Of a DNA stretch of 64,000 nt, positions 48,087-56,417 are shown piece by piece. The notes beneath the pieces were generated by a model. It ran no database searches. It was not told the DNA's origin and was given only the letters and a program-made list of their open reading frames with translations. Numbering within the stretch: the stretch's first letter is position 1; each line of letters begins with the position of its first letter. The stretch spans positions 1,468,001-1,532,000 of the forward strand of contig NZ_CP042593.1 in NCBI RefSeq assembly GCF_007995155.1, written 5' to 3'. Source of the DNA: Cytobacillus dafuensis. GTDB lineage: Bacteria; Bacillota; Bacilli; Bacillales; Cytobacillaceae. The translations under genes and the position numbers were made by a program.

Positions 48087-49288
48087 CAACTTGTTTCCTT
48101 CTTAAACTTTTGCATTTTACCGTAGGTCATTAGTCGCCATAGCCATTCAAAAGGTCCAAATTGGAAATTTTTCAACCAAAAATAGCTGTAAATAATTTGT
48201 ACACAGTAAAAGGCGATTGAATATAAGAATCCTTCAGTTAATGATACTTGACCATACAAGCCAAATCCATAAAATACAATGACACCAAAGAATGTTTGAG
48301 CCAAATAATTAGTAAGCGCCATTTGGCCGACATAGCGGAATGGATTTAGTACACGCTGCCAAGTTTGTTTTTCCAGCATGAGAGCGACCGTTACAATATA
48401 GAAGATTGATAGAGTAAATCCGCTAAAATGAAGGAAAAAATAGTTTCCTAGATTATACATGAATGTAACTTCCTCATGCTGTGAATAACCCCAAACAATC
48501 GCGATTAGCGGTGGGATGCTAATGAATAATGTAATAATCTGTGTAATACGAAGTTTTCGTTTTAACTCTTTTACTCTGCGGAATAGATTGATTTTACCTG
48601 CATATAAGCCAAGCAAGAACATCCCGAGAATGTCGGGTATCGAAAAAGGGATATTCCATATTAATTCTTTTAATTCGTTGGGAATACGCCATTCTAACAG
48701 TTCAGGATAGGATAAAGTTGTATAGGCTTCCGTTTTCTTTGCTCCCTCTGCTAATGTTTCGGCACGTATTGACTCAGAAACATTCAAGGATGGATCCAAT
48801 TGTTCACCTATGTACGTTAATAATGCTGAAGCCCCTGTTAGAAATTGGAACGATAGGATGAGTACTAAACCCCAAATGAGAACCGTTTTTGCTTTACGGC
48901 GGTAAAAAAATAATAAAAAGAATCCAATAATCGCATATGAATGGAGAATATCACCACGCCAAAGAAATACGAGATGCAGAATTCCGAATAGCAGTAAAAC
49001 AAGCAATCTTCTAGAAAATAAAAAGAAAACTTTTTCTCCTCTAGCCTCCGCTCGTGTCATGAAAATATAAAAACCAAGGCCAAATAGAAAAGAGAAAATG
49101 GTATAGAATTTTGTTTGGATAAACATATCAAATAGCATTCGAATTGTTTTATCAATTCCCTCATAAACCATATATTCGCTTCCAGTAAACGATGGCATAT
49201 TTACTAAGAAAATGCCAAGTATGGCCAATCCCCTAATAACATCTAAAGTAATAATTCGATTATTTCCTAAAACAGATTCACTAGACAT
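48086..49288 (-). CDS. DUF418 family multi-pass membrane protein (YeiB-like)
   Basis: 400 aa, ATG at 49288 after GAGGTGATAA. The N-terminus ITLDVIRGLAILGIFLVN and the C-terminal RYVGQMALTNYLAQTFFG are hallmarks of the DUF418/YeiB family. About eight or more hydrophobic helices are visible. The family is predicted to be transport- or acyl-transfer-related without a firm function. It converges on swrC with a shared terminator and is probably not part of the NRPS unit. Confidence 0.88.
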   Translation of the reverse strand: MSSESVLGNNRIITLDVIRGLAILGIFLVNMPSFTGSEYMVYEGIDKTIRMLFDMFIQTKFYTIFSFLFGLGFYIFMTRAEARGEKVFFLFSRRLLVLLLFGILHLVFLWRGDILHSYAIIGFFLLFFYRRKAKTVLIWGLVLILSFQFLTGASALLTYIGEQLDPSLNVSESIRAETLAEGAKKTEAYTTLSYPELLEWRIPNELKELIWNIPFSIPDILGMFLLGLYAGKINLFRRVKELKRKLRITQIITLFISIPPLIAIVWGYSQHEEVTFMYNLGNYFFLHFSGFTLSIFYIVTVALMLEKQTWQRVLNPFRYVGQMALTNYLAQTFFGVIVFYGFGLYGQVSLTEGFLYSIAFYCVQIIYSYFWLKNFQFGPFEWLWRLMTYGKMQKFKKETS

Positions 49289-49349
49289 GATTTATCACCT
49301 CAGCTTCATTTTTTCATTTAAAACATTGTTGATTTCAAAAAAATCTATA

Positions 49350-49388
49350 GGGTATAAATTGATCCATAAGTGGGATCAATTTATACCC
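49350..49388. repeat. Perfect 16-bp inverted repeat with 7-nt loop
   Basis: Left arm 49350-49365 (GGGTATAAATTGATCC) and right arm 49373-49388 are exact complements. Looser complementarity extends into the flanks (GATTTCA at about 49331 and TGATTTCAAC at about 49395). No T-run follows. It is 62 nt upstream of the DUF418 start codon and could be an operator, a structured leader or a small palindromic element. Confidence 0.6.
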
Positions 49389-49567
49389 CATAAGTGATTT
49401 CAACAATAAACTTTCAAAGATCCTGTCGATTAAATTAATAATATTATTGTAACAATAGGATATTACCATGCTTTTCCCATAAAACCAATACTAGCTAGAA
49501 GCCGTTTATTTTTTGGTACCAGAATTAACTGCTTCCGAATTGAATACTTCCTTTATATTGATCTTAA

Positions 49568-49708
49568 TTATTCATCTTTAATGTTAAAGTGCTTGATAAG
49601 CAGATTCACCTTGTGGTTTAGAAAAGAAAGTCGATAAATGATAAAAATAAAAATGAATAATAGAGAACCTATAGCAAGGACCCCAAAAAATATCGTAAAT
49701 TGATCCAG
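49568..49708 (-). CDS. Doubtful 46-aa membrane peptide without a clear start
   Basis: After an in-frame TAA, this frame reads a hydrophobic segment FGVLAIGSLLFIFIFIIY, then basic and polar residues NHKVNLLIKHFNIKDE and a stop at 49568-49570. The hydrophobic-then-charged layout is typical of small Bacillus membrane proteins. The only possible starts are CTG or ATT, and no good ribosome binding site is visible. It may be a decayed or frameshifted gene. Confidence 0.25.
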   Translation of the reverse strand: MDQFTIFFGVLAIGSLLFIFIFIIYRLSFLNHKVNLLIKHFNIKDE

Positions 49709-49933
49709 TTAAACACTTCTTAATATACATTTTACATCAAATATACCATATCTTATGATTTGATTGGATTTTACATATTGCTTAGGTCATGAAAAATTAA
49801 ATATAACTTAATCATCGTTAAGCTTAGTATTTATTAGAAAAATAACATTGAGGTTAATTGAATGATTTTAATAAAATATACACTTCCTTATTTTGGGGAA
49901 CAAAAAAATAAAAATAAATATTAAAAGTGAACT

Positions 49934-49951
49934 AAACGAACAAAACGAAAC
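49934..49951. promoter_or_regulatory. Candidate DeoR-type operator half-sites upstream of the catabolic operon
   Basis: Two direct copies of AAACGAA (in AAACGAAC and AAACGAAAC) lie about 9 nt apart, with the inverted copy GTTCGTTTC at 50123-50131 just before the ribosome binding site of the first gene. DeoR-family repressors often bind repeated TTCGTTT-like elements, and a DeoR gene is in this operon. The assignment is by eye. Confidence 0.35.
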
Positions 49952-50144
49952 ATATTTTGTTATAAATGAACATTAATTGAATATGATACTTTTAGAATCA
50001 ACTTATCTAGTACAATCGCACAGTGTGATTTAAGAAATTCAAATAATAAACCTAAAAGTCTATTGTTTATATTTAATGTTTGTATGAAGTGAAATCAAAA
50101 ATTGATGTTTGTAATCAAATTAGTTCGTTTCAAAGGAGTGAACA

Positions 50145-51179
50145 ATGTTGAACAAAAAAATTCAAAAGCCAATTATAGCCATTCCAATGGGTGATCCTGC
50201 AGGTATTGGACCAGAGATTACGATTAGTGCTTTAAATAGTTCAGAATTATATGAGATTTGCTCTCCGCTTGTAATAGGTAATAGTGCATTATTAAATAAT
50301 GCTTTAAGAGTGAAGGGGATTCATTTAGAGATAAATGAAATTAGTGATCCTGGAAAGGGAGAATATGAACATGGGACAATCGACGTAATATCTCTGGATA
50401 ATATTGATATCAATCAGTATAAAGTTGGCGTAGTTCAGTCTCAGTGTGGGCAGGCTGCATTTGAATATATTGAAAAGGCTATCAATCTTGCTCTTGAGGG
50501 TAAAGTAAATGCACTAGCAACAACTCCAATAAATAAAGAATCCTTAAGGGCAGCAAATATTCCTTATATTGGTCACACAGAAATTTTAGCAGCGCTTACA
50601 AATACAGAGGATCCTTTAACAATGTTTGAGGTAAACAATTTGCGGATTTTCTTTTTAACGCGACATTATTCTTTAAGTGAAGCGATTAGCAAAATAAGGC
50701 GGGAAAGGATATGTAAGAGTTTGATTAAATGTGATAAAGCTTTAGAAAGTATAGGAATTAATCGAAGGAAATTAGTAGTTGCAGCATTAAATCCCCATGG
50801 TGGGGAAGGCGGGTTGTTTGGAACAGAAGAATTGGAAGAGATCCAACCTGGTATAGAAATGGCATGTAAAGAAAATATTGATGTTGCTGGTCTTGTACCT
50901 GCAGATTCAGTTTTCTATCAAGCGTTAAATGGAAAATATGATGCGGTGTTATCACTTTATCATGATCAAGGTCATATTGCCGCTAAAATGACTGACTTTG
51001 AAAAAACAATATCTATTACACTTGGGCTTCCATTTATACGTACATCTGTTGATCATGGAACAGCATTTGATATAGCAGGCCAAGGGATAGCAAGTAGTGT
51101 TAGCATGGAGGAATGCATAAAACTTGCTGCAAAGTATGCTAAATATTATTCAAGTTCTATTTTTAATCATAAAGATTAG
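50145..51179 (+). CDS. pdxA: PdxA-family dehydrogenase (PdxA2-like, 4-phospho sugar-acid dehydrogenase)
   Basis: 344 aa, ATG after AAAGGAG. Family motifs are IPMGDPAGIGPEI at the N-terminus, the metal-binding His in YIGHTEI, LYHDQGHIAAKM and DHGTAFDIAGQG. PdxA oxidises and decarboxylates 4-phosphohydroxy-L-threonine in pyridoxal phosphate synthesis. The PdxA2 branch, found beside DUF1537 kinases, does the same to 4-phospho-D-threonate or D-erythronate-type acids, giving dihydroxyacetone phosphate and CO2. A DUF1537 kinase closes this operon, and Bacillus-type genomes usually make PLP by PdxS/PdxT, so the catabolic role is favoured. Confidence 0.88.
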   Translation: MLNKKIQKPIIAIPMGDPAGIGPEITISALNSSELYEICSPLVIGNSALLNNALRVKGIHLEINEISDPGKGEYEHGTIDVISLDNIDINQYKVGVVQSQCGQAAFEYIEKAINLALEGKVNALATTPINKESLRAANIPYIGHTEILAALTNTEDPLTMFEVNNLRIFFLTRHYSLSEAISKIRRERICKSLIKCDKALESIGINRRKLVVAALNPHGGEGGLFGTEELEEIQPGIEMACKENIDVAGLVPADSVFYQALNGKYDAVLSLYHDQGHIAAKMTDFEKTISITLGLPFIRTSVDHGTAFDIAGQGIASSVSMEECIKLAAKYAKYYSSSIFNHKD

Positions 51180-51273
51180 TTCCCTATTCATTCTTTTAAT
51201 AATGCAGTATTATTTTTTTAAAAAAATAATCTGAAAATTGAAATAATAATAGTGTGAACAGGGAGTGTTTAAT

Positions 51274-52095
51274 ATGCTTAATAGGTATGAAGGATATGCA
51301 TGGAATGATAGGTTTTTACCTAGGCTGACAACCAATCAAATTAAGGAATTACCAAAAGAAGATGCTTTAGTAATACTGCCGATTGGAGCGGTAGAACAAC
51401 ATGGAACACATTTGCCCGTTTATACTGACACTTTACTTGCTGAGACTGTATTAACTGAAACATTTCAATATTTACCCGAACATTTAAACATATGGCTTCT
51501 GCCTGCTCTTCCGTATAGTAAAAGTAATGAACATGCTATGTGGAGTGGAACTATATCATTGTCTTTTACAACATTACAGGGAATTATTATGGATATTGCC
51601 AAAAGTATAAAACAGAGCGGTTTTAAACGACTCATCATTTTTAATACACATGGAGGCAATAATGATCTATTAAAAATGATGATGAGAGAAATTCGACTTG
51701 AGACAGGAATGAGCGTCTTTTATATATTTATTGGTGCATTACCTATAGATACGGCTTTATTTAATGATGTGGAAATCAAATACGGAATCCATGGAGGGGC
51801 TTTGGAAACCTCGATGGTTATGGCGTCGCGACCAGATTGGGTTCGAACGGAATACGTATCAAAGGATATTTCTGAACAAATAGTACACTCCAAATACTTA
51901 AAGTATCAACAAGGTAATTTTGCTTGGACAATTGATGACATATCTACTAATGGAATATGTGGGGATGCAAGAGATGCTTCGGCTGAAAAGGGGAGAATCA
52001 TTTATCAGCAGCATTCCAAATTAATTGCTGAAATATTATTAGAGATGGCTGAGTTCGAGTTCTATCACATCAATAAGGAAGGAGTGCAGCCATGA
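51274..52095 (+). CDS. Creatininase-family amidohydrolase
   Basis: 273 aa. The ATG at 51274 is chosen because AGGGAG lies 8 nt upstream; the in-frame GTG at 51265 overlaps that site. Motifs are LPIGAVEQHGTHLPVYTDTL (metal-binding Glu, His, Asp), NTHGGNND and GIHGGALETSMVMASRPD. Members open cyclic amides (creatinine) or remove formyl or amide groups in metal-dependent reactions. The stop overlaps the next start (ATGA). In this operon it probably cleaves an amide or lactam of the imported compound; the exact substrate is not visible. Confidence 0.85.
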   Translation: MLNRYEGYAWNDRFLPRLTTNQIKELPKEDALVILPIGAVEQHGTHLPVYTDTLLAETVLTETFQYLPEHLNIWLLPALPYSKSNEHAMWSGTISLSFTTLQGIIMDIAKSIKQSGFKRLIIFNTHGGNNDLLKMMMREIRLETGMSVFYIFIGALPIDTALFNDVEIKYGIHGGALETSMVMASRPDWVRTEYVSKDISEQIVHSKYLKYQQGNFAWTIDDISTNGICGDARDASAEKGRIIYQQHSKLIAEILLEMAEFEFYHINKEGVQP

Positions 52096-52907
52096 CTGTT
52101 TCACACAAAGAAACTCTTTTAGGAAATAGTTCGAGCACCTTAGATTCTAAATCTCCTGCTGTTATATCAATTGAACAGGTAAATAAAAGGTATCAATCTT
52201 CTACCATAGCACTTGAAAATGTAAATTTACAAATCCATAATCGAGAGTTTATTTCATTTGTAGGGCCTTCTGGATGTGGGAAGTCAACCCTACTAAGAAT
52301 GATAGCTGGACTTGGAGAACCTACAAATGGAAATATAAGTGTTCTAGGAACAACTCCAGAAATTGCCCGGCAAAAAAATGGTGAGGTAGCGTTTGTATTT
52401 CAAGAATCTACACTGTTACCATGGCGCAGTGTTTATCAAAATGTCATATTGCCTCTGGAGTTAAGTGGAGTATCCAAAAAAGTACAAAAAGAAGAAGGAT
52501 ACCGAGTACTTGAGTTAGTCGGATTAAAGGATCATGTGAAGGCATTACCTAATCAGCTTTCTGGTGGGATGCGCATGAGAGTTTCAATAGCGAGAGCTTT
52601 AATTGCGAAACCGAAACTATTGCTGATGGATGAACCCTTTGGAGCATTAGATGAAATTACTCGTCAAAATTTACAAAATGAGCTTTTAAATATCTGGGAA
52701 AAAGAGGAACTTACGGTATTGTTTGTGACACATAATGTTTTTGAGTCGGTCTTCATATCAAATAGAATTGCCATTATGACACCAAGACCTGGAAAAATAT
52801 CTGCATTAATTGATGTTGATTTACCATATCCTCGCGAAGAAAATTTGAGAAGCACACACCGATTTAGTGAATTAGTAGCGACAGTTTCCGAAAAATTAAA
52901 GCATTAA
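52092..52907 (+). CDS. ABC transporter ATPase, SsuB/TauB/ThiZ type
   Basis: 271 aa. A 30-residue polar N-terminus is followed by Walker A GPSGCGKST, Q-loop FQES, signature LSGGMRMRVSIARA, Walker B LLLMDEPFGALDE and switch His in FVTHN. This branch serves importers for sulfonates, nitrate, taurine and thiamine-pyrimidine precursors. The matching permease and lipoprotein follow at 54419 and 55323, separated from it by the flavin oxidase gene. Start overlaps the creatininase stop by 4 nt. Confidence 0.92.
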   Translation: MTVSHKETLLGNSSSTLDSKSPAVISIEQVNKRYQSSTIALENVNLQIHNREFISFVGPSGCGKSTLLRMIAGLGEPTNGNISVLGTTPEIARQKNGEVAFVFQESTLLPWRSVYQNVILPLELSGVSKKVQKEEGYRVLELVGLKDHVKALPNQLSGGMRMRVSIARALIAKPKLLLMDEPFGALDEITRQNLQNELLNIWEKEELTVLFVTHNVFESVFISNRIAIMTPRPGKISALIDVDLPYPREENLRSTHRFSELVATVSEKLKH

Positions 52908-53020
52908 TTTTTTAAAAGAATCGAAAAAACGCGAAATATATAGATAAACATATGCACTTTATTTTAAAAAAAATCTTTCATCACAAGACAGATTTTTATT
53001 ACAAAGAAGGGGGACTAGAT

Positions 53021-54358
53021 ATGAATCAATCTATTTCAAGGAAACTATTACATTTCTTAAATGAAGATCAAGTAATAACAGATTCTTCTTCTCTTGAACG
53101 CTTATCAAAAGATTATTATTGGTACTCACCGGTGCTTAAAGAAATGCTCGACAATAAAATTGCTGATTGTATTGCAGTGCCAGAAAACGAAAATGATATG
53201 ATTAACATTCTCTTAATGGCTGTAAAAGAGAGAATTCCAGTAACAGTACGCGGTGCTGGAACAGGAAATTATGGTCAAATTATACCAATAAACGGCGGCA
53301 TTCTTATGGATATTTCAAGAATGAATAGAATTATTGAGATAAATGACGGATCAGTAAAAGTACAACCAGGGGTTAAATTAGGTTTACTTGAAAGAAAACT
53401 AAGAGATGAAAATCAAGAGTTGTGTATTTACCCTAGTACTTACATGAAGTCAACTGCTTCTGGCTTTGTATGCGGAGGGTCCGGTGGAATTGGTTCAATT
53501 ACTTGGGGAAATTTGTGGGATGGAAATGTCTTAGGCATAAGGATAATTACAATGGAGGATTCCCCACGTGTAATACAAATAGAAGGAGAAGAATTGATTA
53601 ATTATATTCATAGTTACGGAACAACAGGGATCATAAGCGAGATTGTTTTTCGAATAACAGAAAAGATTGAATGGCAGCAAATAATAGTTTCGTTTGAAGA
53701 TTTAGAGAAATCCTTGCGCTTTGCAAAAGCAGTATGCGAAACTCATCAATTTAAGAAAAGATCTGTATCAACCTGTGAATGGCCGATCCCATCTTTCTTT
53801 AAACCTTTAGAAAAAATGATTAAAGCAGAAAAGCATATTGTAATTTTAGAAATAGAAGAAAGTTATTTTGAGGAACTGAAGGAAATAATTAACCAATATG
53901 AGGGAGAAGTTACGTATACAATTCCCTCAGAACAATATCATAAAGGAATTTCTTTATCAGATTTTACATGGAACCATACAACTTTATGGGCGTTAAAGTC
54001 TAATGAAAAAATGACTTATTTACAATGCAGCTTTAACTTAAATCATTATCTTGATCAAATTAAGTTAATTAAAAATAGGTTTGGCGATGAATTTTACATC
54101 CACTTTGATTGGTTTAGAAGTAAGGGTGAATTAATACCCCAGGCAATTCCTTTGGTTCGTTTTTCTAGCAAAAAACGTTTGGATGAGATGATAGAATTTT
54201 GCGAGTCAATAGGGGTAAAAATATTTAATCCACATACACCTTTACTTGAAGAAGGCGGTTGGGAAGAACATATTGATTCGGTTTTAAAAATAAAGAGGGA
54301 AAACGATCCTTATAGCTTGTTAAACCCTGGGAAAATAGGTGTGTTACTCGATATCTGA
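53021..54358 (+). CDS. FAD-binding oxidase/dehydrogenase, GlcD-like (PCMH-type)
   Basis: 445 aa. The ATG at 53021 follows AAGGGGG; an upstream in-frame ATG at 52952 has no ribosome binding site and adds a non-conserved stretch. The PCMH-type FAD domain is seen in VTVRGAGTGNYGQ, GGILMDISRMNRI, VQPGVKLG and the SGGIGSITWGNLWDG segment. The C-terminus ends SLLNPGKIGVL, typical of glycolate / D-lactate oxidase relatives. These enzymes oxidise 2-hydroxy acids or related alcohols. Placed between transporter genes in a catabolic operon, it probably oxidises a hydroxy-acid intermediate. Confidence 0.85.
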   Translation: MNQSISRKLLHFLNEDQVITDSSSLERLSKDYYWYSPVLKEMLDNKIADCIAVPENENDMINILLMAVKERIPVTVRGAGTGNYGQIIPINGGILMDISRMNRIIEINDGSVKVQPGVKLGLLERKLRDENQELCIYPSTYMKSTASGFVCGGSGGIGSITWGNLWDGNVLGIRIITMEDSPRVIQIEGEELINYIHSYGTTGIISEIVFRITEKIEWQQIIVSFEDLEKSLRFAKAVCETHQFKKRSVSTCEWPIPSFFKPLEKMIKAEKHIVILEIEESYFEELKEIINQYEGEVTYTIPSEQYHKGISLSDFTWNHTTLWALKSNEKMTYLQCSFNLNHYLDQIKLIKNRFGDEFYIHFDWFRSKGELIPQAIPLVRFSSKKRLDEMIEFCESIGVKIFNPHTPLLEEGGWEEHIDSVLKIKRENDPYSLLNPGKIGVLLDI

Positions 54359-54418
54359 AATAGGGATATAACTATTCGTTCAGTGTATTAAGTTTTATAA
54401 AAGGGGTTGAGAAATAAA

Positions 54419-55288
54419 ATGGAAATGGAGATTAGAAATAAAAGAAATAAAATAGAAAAAAACGAACAACCTAGATTTAACTCTAAAAAAGGCTTAGTAA
54501 AAAATCCTCGTCTTTTTGAGGTCTATCTCATGCCCTTAGTTGCGTTTGTCCTTTTCATATTAATTTGGCAATTTGGCGTTCAAATCACCGGTGCTCCTCA
54601 TTATATATTACCTAAACCAACAGATATTTTTAATGCTGCAATTGAAAATTCCTCAAATATGTTTCTATCTGTCGTACGAACGATATCTGCAGCTTTAATA
54701 GGATTTATCATAAGCGTTGTTGTTGGGATTACAGGTGCCATTATTATGGCAAGCTCAAAAATTTTACAAAAAAGTTTATATCCTTATGCAATATTATTGC
54801 AAACAGTTCCAATTGTTGCGATAGCACCAATCATTGTTATTTGGTTTGGATCAGGAATAAATGCAATCGTTGTTATAGCTTTCATTATAGGATTCTTTCC
54901 GATGCTATCTAACACACTAGTAGGTTTAAATTCTACTGATCATAACATGATTAATCTATTTCAAATGTATAGTGCATCAAAGTGGCAAATAATGTTTAAA
55001 CTTCGTTTGCCAGCGGCATTGCCTTACATTATGGCTGGTTTAAAAATTTCTTGTACATTAGCGATTGTCGGTGCAATCGTCGGAGAATATGTAGCTGGCA
55101 TTGGGGGTGGGCAAGGAGGACTTGGTTATGCCATTACTGTTGCTGCTGCAAGACTTCAAACACCATACTTATTCGCACTAGGTCTCGCTTCATCAATATT
55201 AGGAATTTTGTTTTTCTTAGTGGTTAATGCCTTTTCAAAGTGGGTTCTAAGCTCATGGCATGAATCAGAAATGAAAATTGAAAATTAA
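54419..55288 (+). CDS. ABC transporter permease, SsuC/TauC/ThiX type
   Basis: 289 aa from ATG 54419 (AAGGGG lies upstream; a TTG at 54407 directly abuts it). A basic N-terminal tail of about 35 residues precedes about six membrane helices. The cytoplasmic coupling segment is MYSASKWQIMFKLRLPAALPYIMAGLKIS, recognisable in its first half as the EAA-like loop. Forms an importer with the ATPase at 52092 and the lipoprotein at 55323. Confidence 0.9.
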   Translation: MEMEIRNKRNKIEKNEQPRFNSKKGLVKNPRLFEVYLMPLVAFVLFILIWQFGVQITGAPHYILPKPTDIFNAAIENSSNMFLSVVRTISAALIGFIISVVVGITGAIIMASSKILQKSLYPYAILLQTVPIVAIAPIIVIWFGSGINAIVVIAFIIGFFPMLSNTLVGLNSTDHNMINLFQMYSASKWQIMFKLRLPAALPYIMAGLKISCTLAIVGAIVGEYVAGIGGGQGGLGYAITVAAARLQTPYLFALGLASSILGILFFLVVNAFSKWVLSSWHESEMKIEN

Positions 55289-55322
55289 ATAATAAATATT
55301 GATTAAAAGGGGATATATGAAA

Positions 55323-56318
55323 ATGCGAAAATATAGAATGATTAAATCAAAACTCGGTTTAACTATTAGTATTCTTTTCATTATCGCATTGGTAGCAGGA
55401 TGTAGTTCATCACAAGAAAATAAGGATGGTAATAAATCAATAAAGGCTGTATTAAATTGGTATGCTCAGCCAGCACATGGTGGTTTGTATGCAGCTGATA
55501 GTAAAGAATTTTATGATGAAGCCGGCTTGGATGTAAAAATTGAGCAAGGTGGACCACAAGTATCTCCTACACAAATAGTTGCCTCAGGAAAAGCACAATT
55601 TGGTATCTCACATGCAGATGAAATTTTAATTGCGGTAGATGAAGGTCTACCATTAGTAGCTGTTGCAGCCTCTTTTCAAACAACACAACAAGCATTTGCC
55701 TTTCATAAAGGGCAAGATATTAAGGATATTCCAGATTTTAATAATCGTACAGTATTTGTAACACCTGGAGCTGGATATTGGGAGTTTCTTAAGCAGAAGT
55801 ACGATTTAAGTAATGTAAAAGAAATGGCACACACGGGAACATTAATTAATTTTATTGCAGATGAACAAGCAGTTGCTCAAGTATTTGCTGCATCTGAGCC
55901 TTTTGTTTTGGAAAAAGAAGGCGTTGATATTGATATGTTATATCTAAAAGACACAGGTTATTCACCGTATTCAAATGTCATATTTACAACGGAAAAATTT
56001 CTAAAAGAGGATCCAGAGGCAGTTAAAGCATTTGTTGAATCCACAATTAAAGGCTGGAATTACTATAATGATCATCCAGCAGAGGTAAACAAATATTTAA
56101 AAGAAGTAAATAAGGACTTAGATGTTGAATTAATGGCAAAAGAAGCTGAGGCACAAAAGGAATTCATTTATGATGGGGATGGCAAAACTCACGGAGTAGG
56201 GTTTATGAAAAAAGAGTCTTGGGAGGAAATGAAAGAGATTTTGTTAAATTTAAATCTAATAAAAGATGATATTGATGTGAGCAAAGTATTTACGACAGAG
56301 TTTTTACCACATAATTAG
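55323..56318 (+). CDS. ABC transporter substrate-binding lipoprotein, NMT1/ThiY-like
   Basis: 331 aa. The ATG at 55323 is 9 nt after AAAAGGGGA; ATG 55317 is too close. The signal peptide ends in the lipobox LVAGC, so the protein is lipid-anchored. The mature part begins KAVLNWYAQPAHGGLYAA and EAGLDVKIEQGG, the hallmark of the NMT1/THI5-like group, which binds thiamine-pyrimidine precursors, riboflavin and similar nitrogen heterocycles, and of related sulfonate binders. This makes a ring nitrogen compound the best guess for the imported substrate. Confidence 0.9.
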   Translation: MRKYRMIKSKLGLTISILFIIALVAGCSSSQENKDGNKSIKAVLNWYAQPAHGGLYAADSKEFYDEAGLDVKIEQGGPQVSPTQIVASGKAQFGISHADEILIAVDEGLPLVAVAASFQTTQQAFAFHKGQDIKDIPDFNNRTVFVTPGAGYWEFLKQKYDLSNVKEMAHTGTLINFIADEQAVAQVFAASEPFVLEKEGVDIDMLYLKDTGYSPYSNVIFTTEKFLKEDPEAVKAFVESTIKGWNYYNDHPAEVNKYLKEVNKDLDVELMAKEAEAQKEFIYDGDGKTHGVGFMKKESWEEMKEILLNLNLIKDDIDVSKVFTTEFLPHN

Positions 56319-56351
56319 TTATTTGTAAGGGCATTAGGGAATTTTGCATTT

Positions 56352-56375
56352 AAGGAAATGTAAAGATTTCCTTTT
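56352..56375 (+). terminator. Short hairpin after the binding-protein gene
   Basis: AAGGAAAT (56352-56359) pairs with ATTTCCTT (56366-56373) around a 6-nt loop, followed by TT only. It is likely a weak terminator or 3' stabiliser that keeps the transporter part more abundant than the genes after it. Confidence 0.4.
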
Positions 56376-56417
56376 GCCTTATTCTAATAATTTTTGTCAA
56401 GTGAAGGAGAATTTGAG

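Larger units (their letters stand above)
49289..50144. other. 856-nt AT-rich intergenic region
   Basis: It holds a long palindrome near the DUF418 start, one doubtful 46-codon reading frame on the minus strand, and the upstream region of the catabolic operon with possible DeoR half-sites. I see no RNA gene, riboswitch or insertion sequence. A convincing sigma-A promoter for the downstream operon could not be picked; TACAAT at 50011-50016 is a possible -10 without a good -35. Confidence 0.6.

Noticed and set aside
51206..51232. AT-only palindrome between the pdxA-like and creatininase genes as a terminator
   Set aside because: The stem is made only of A and T in an AT-rich gap, and the same-strand genes continue as one unit.
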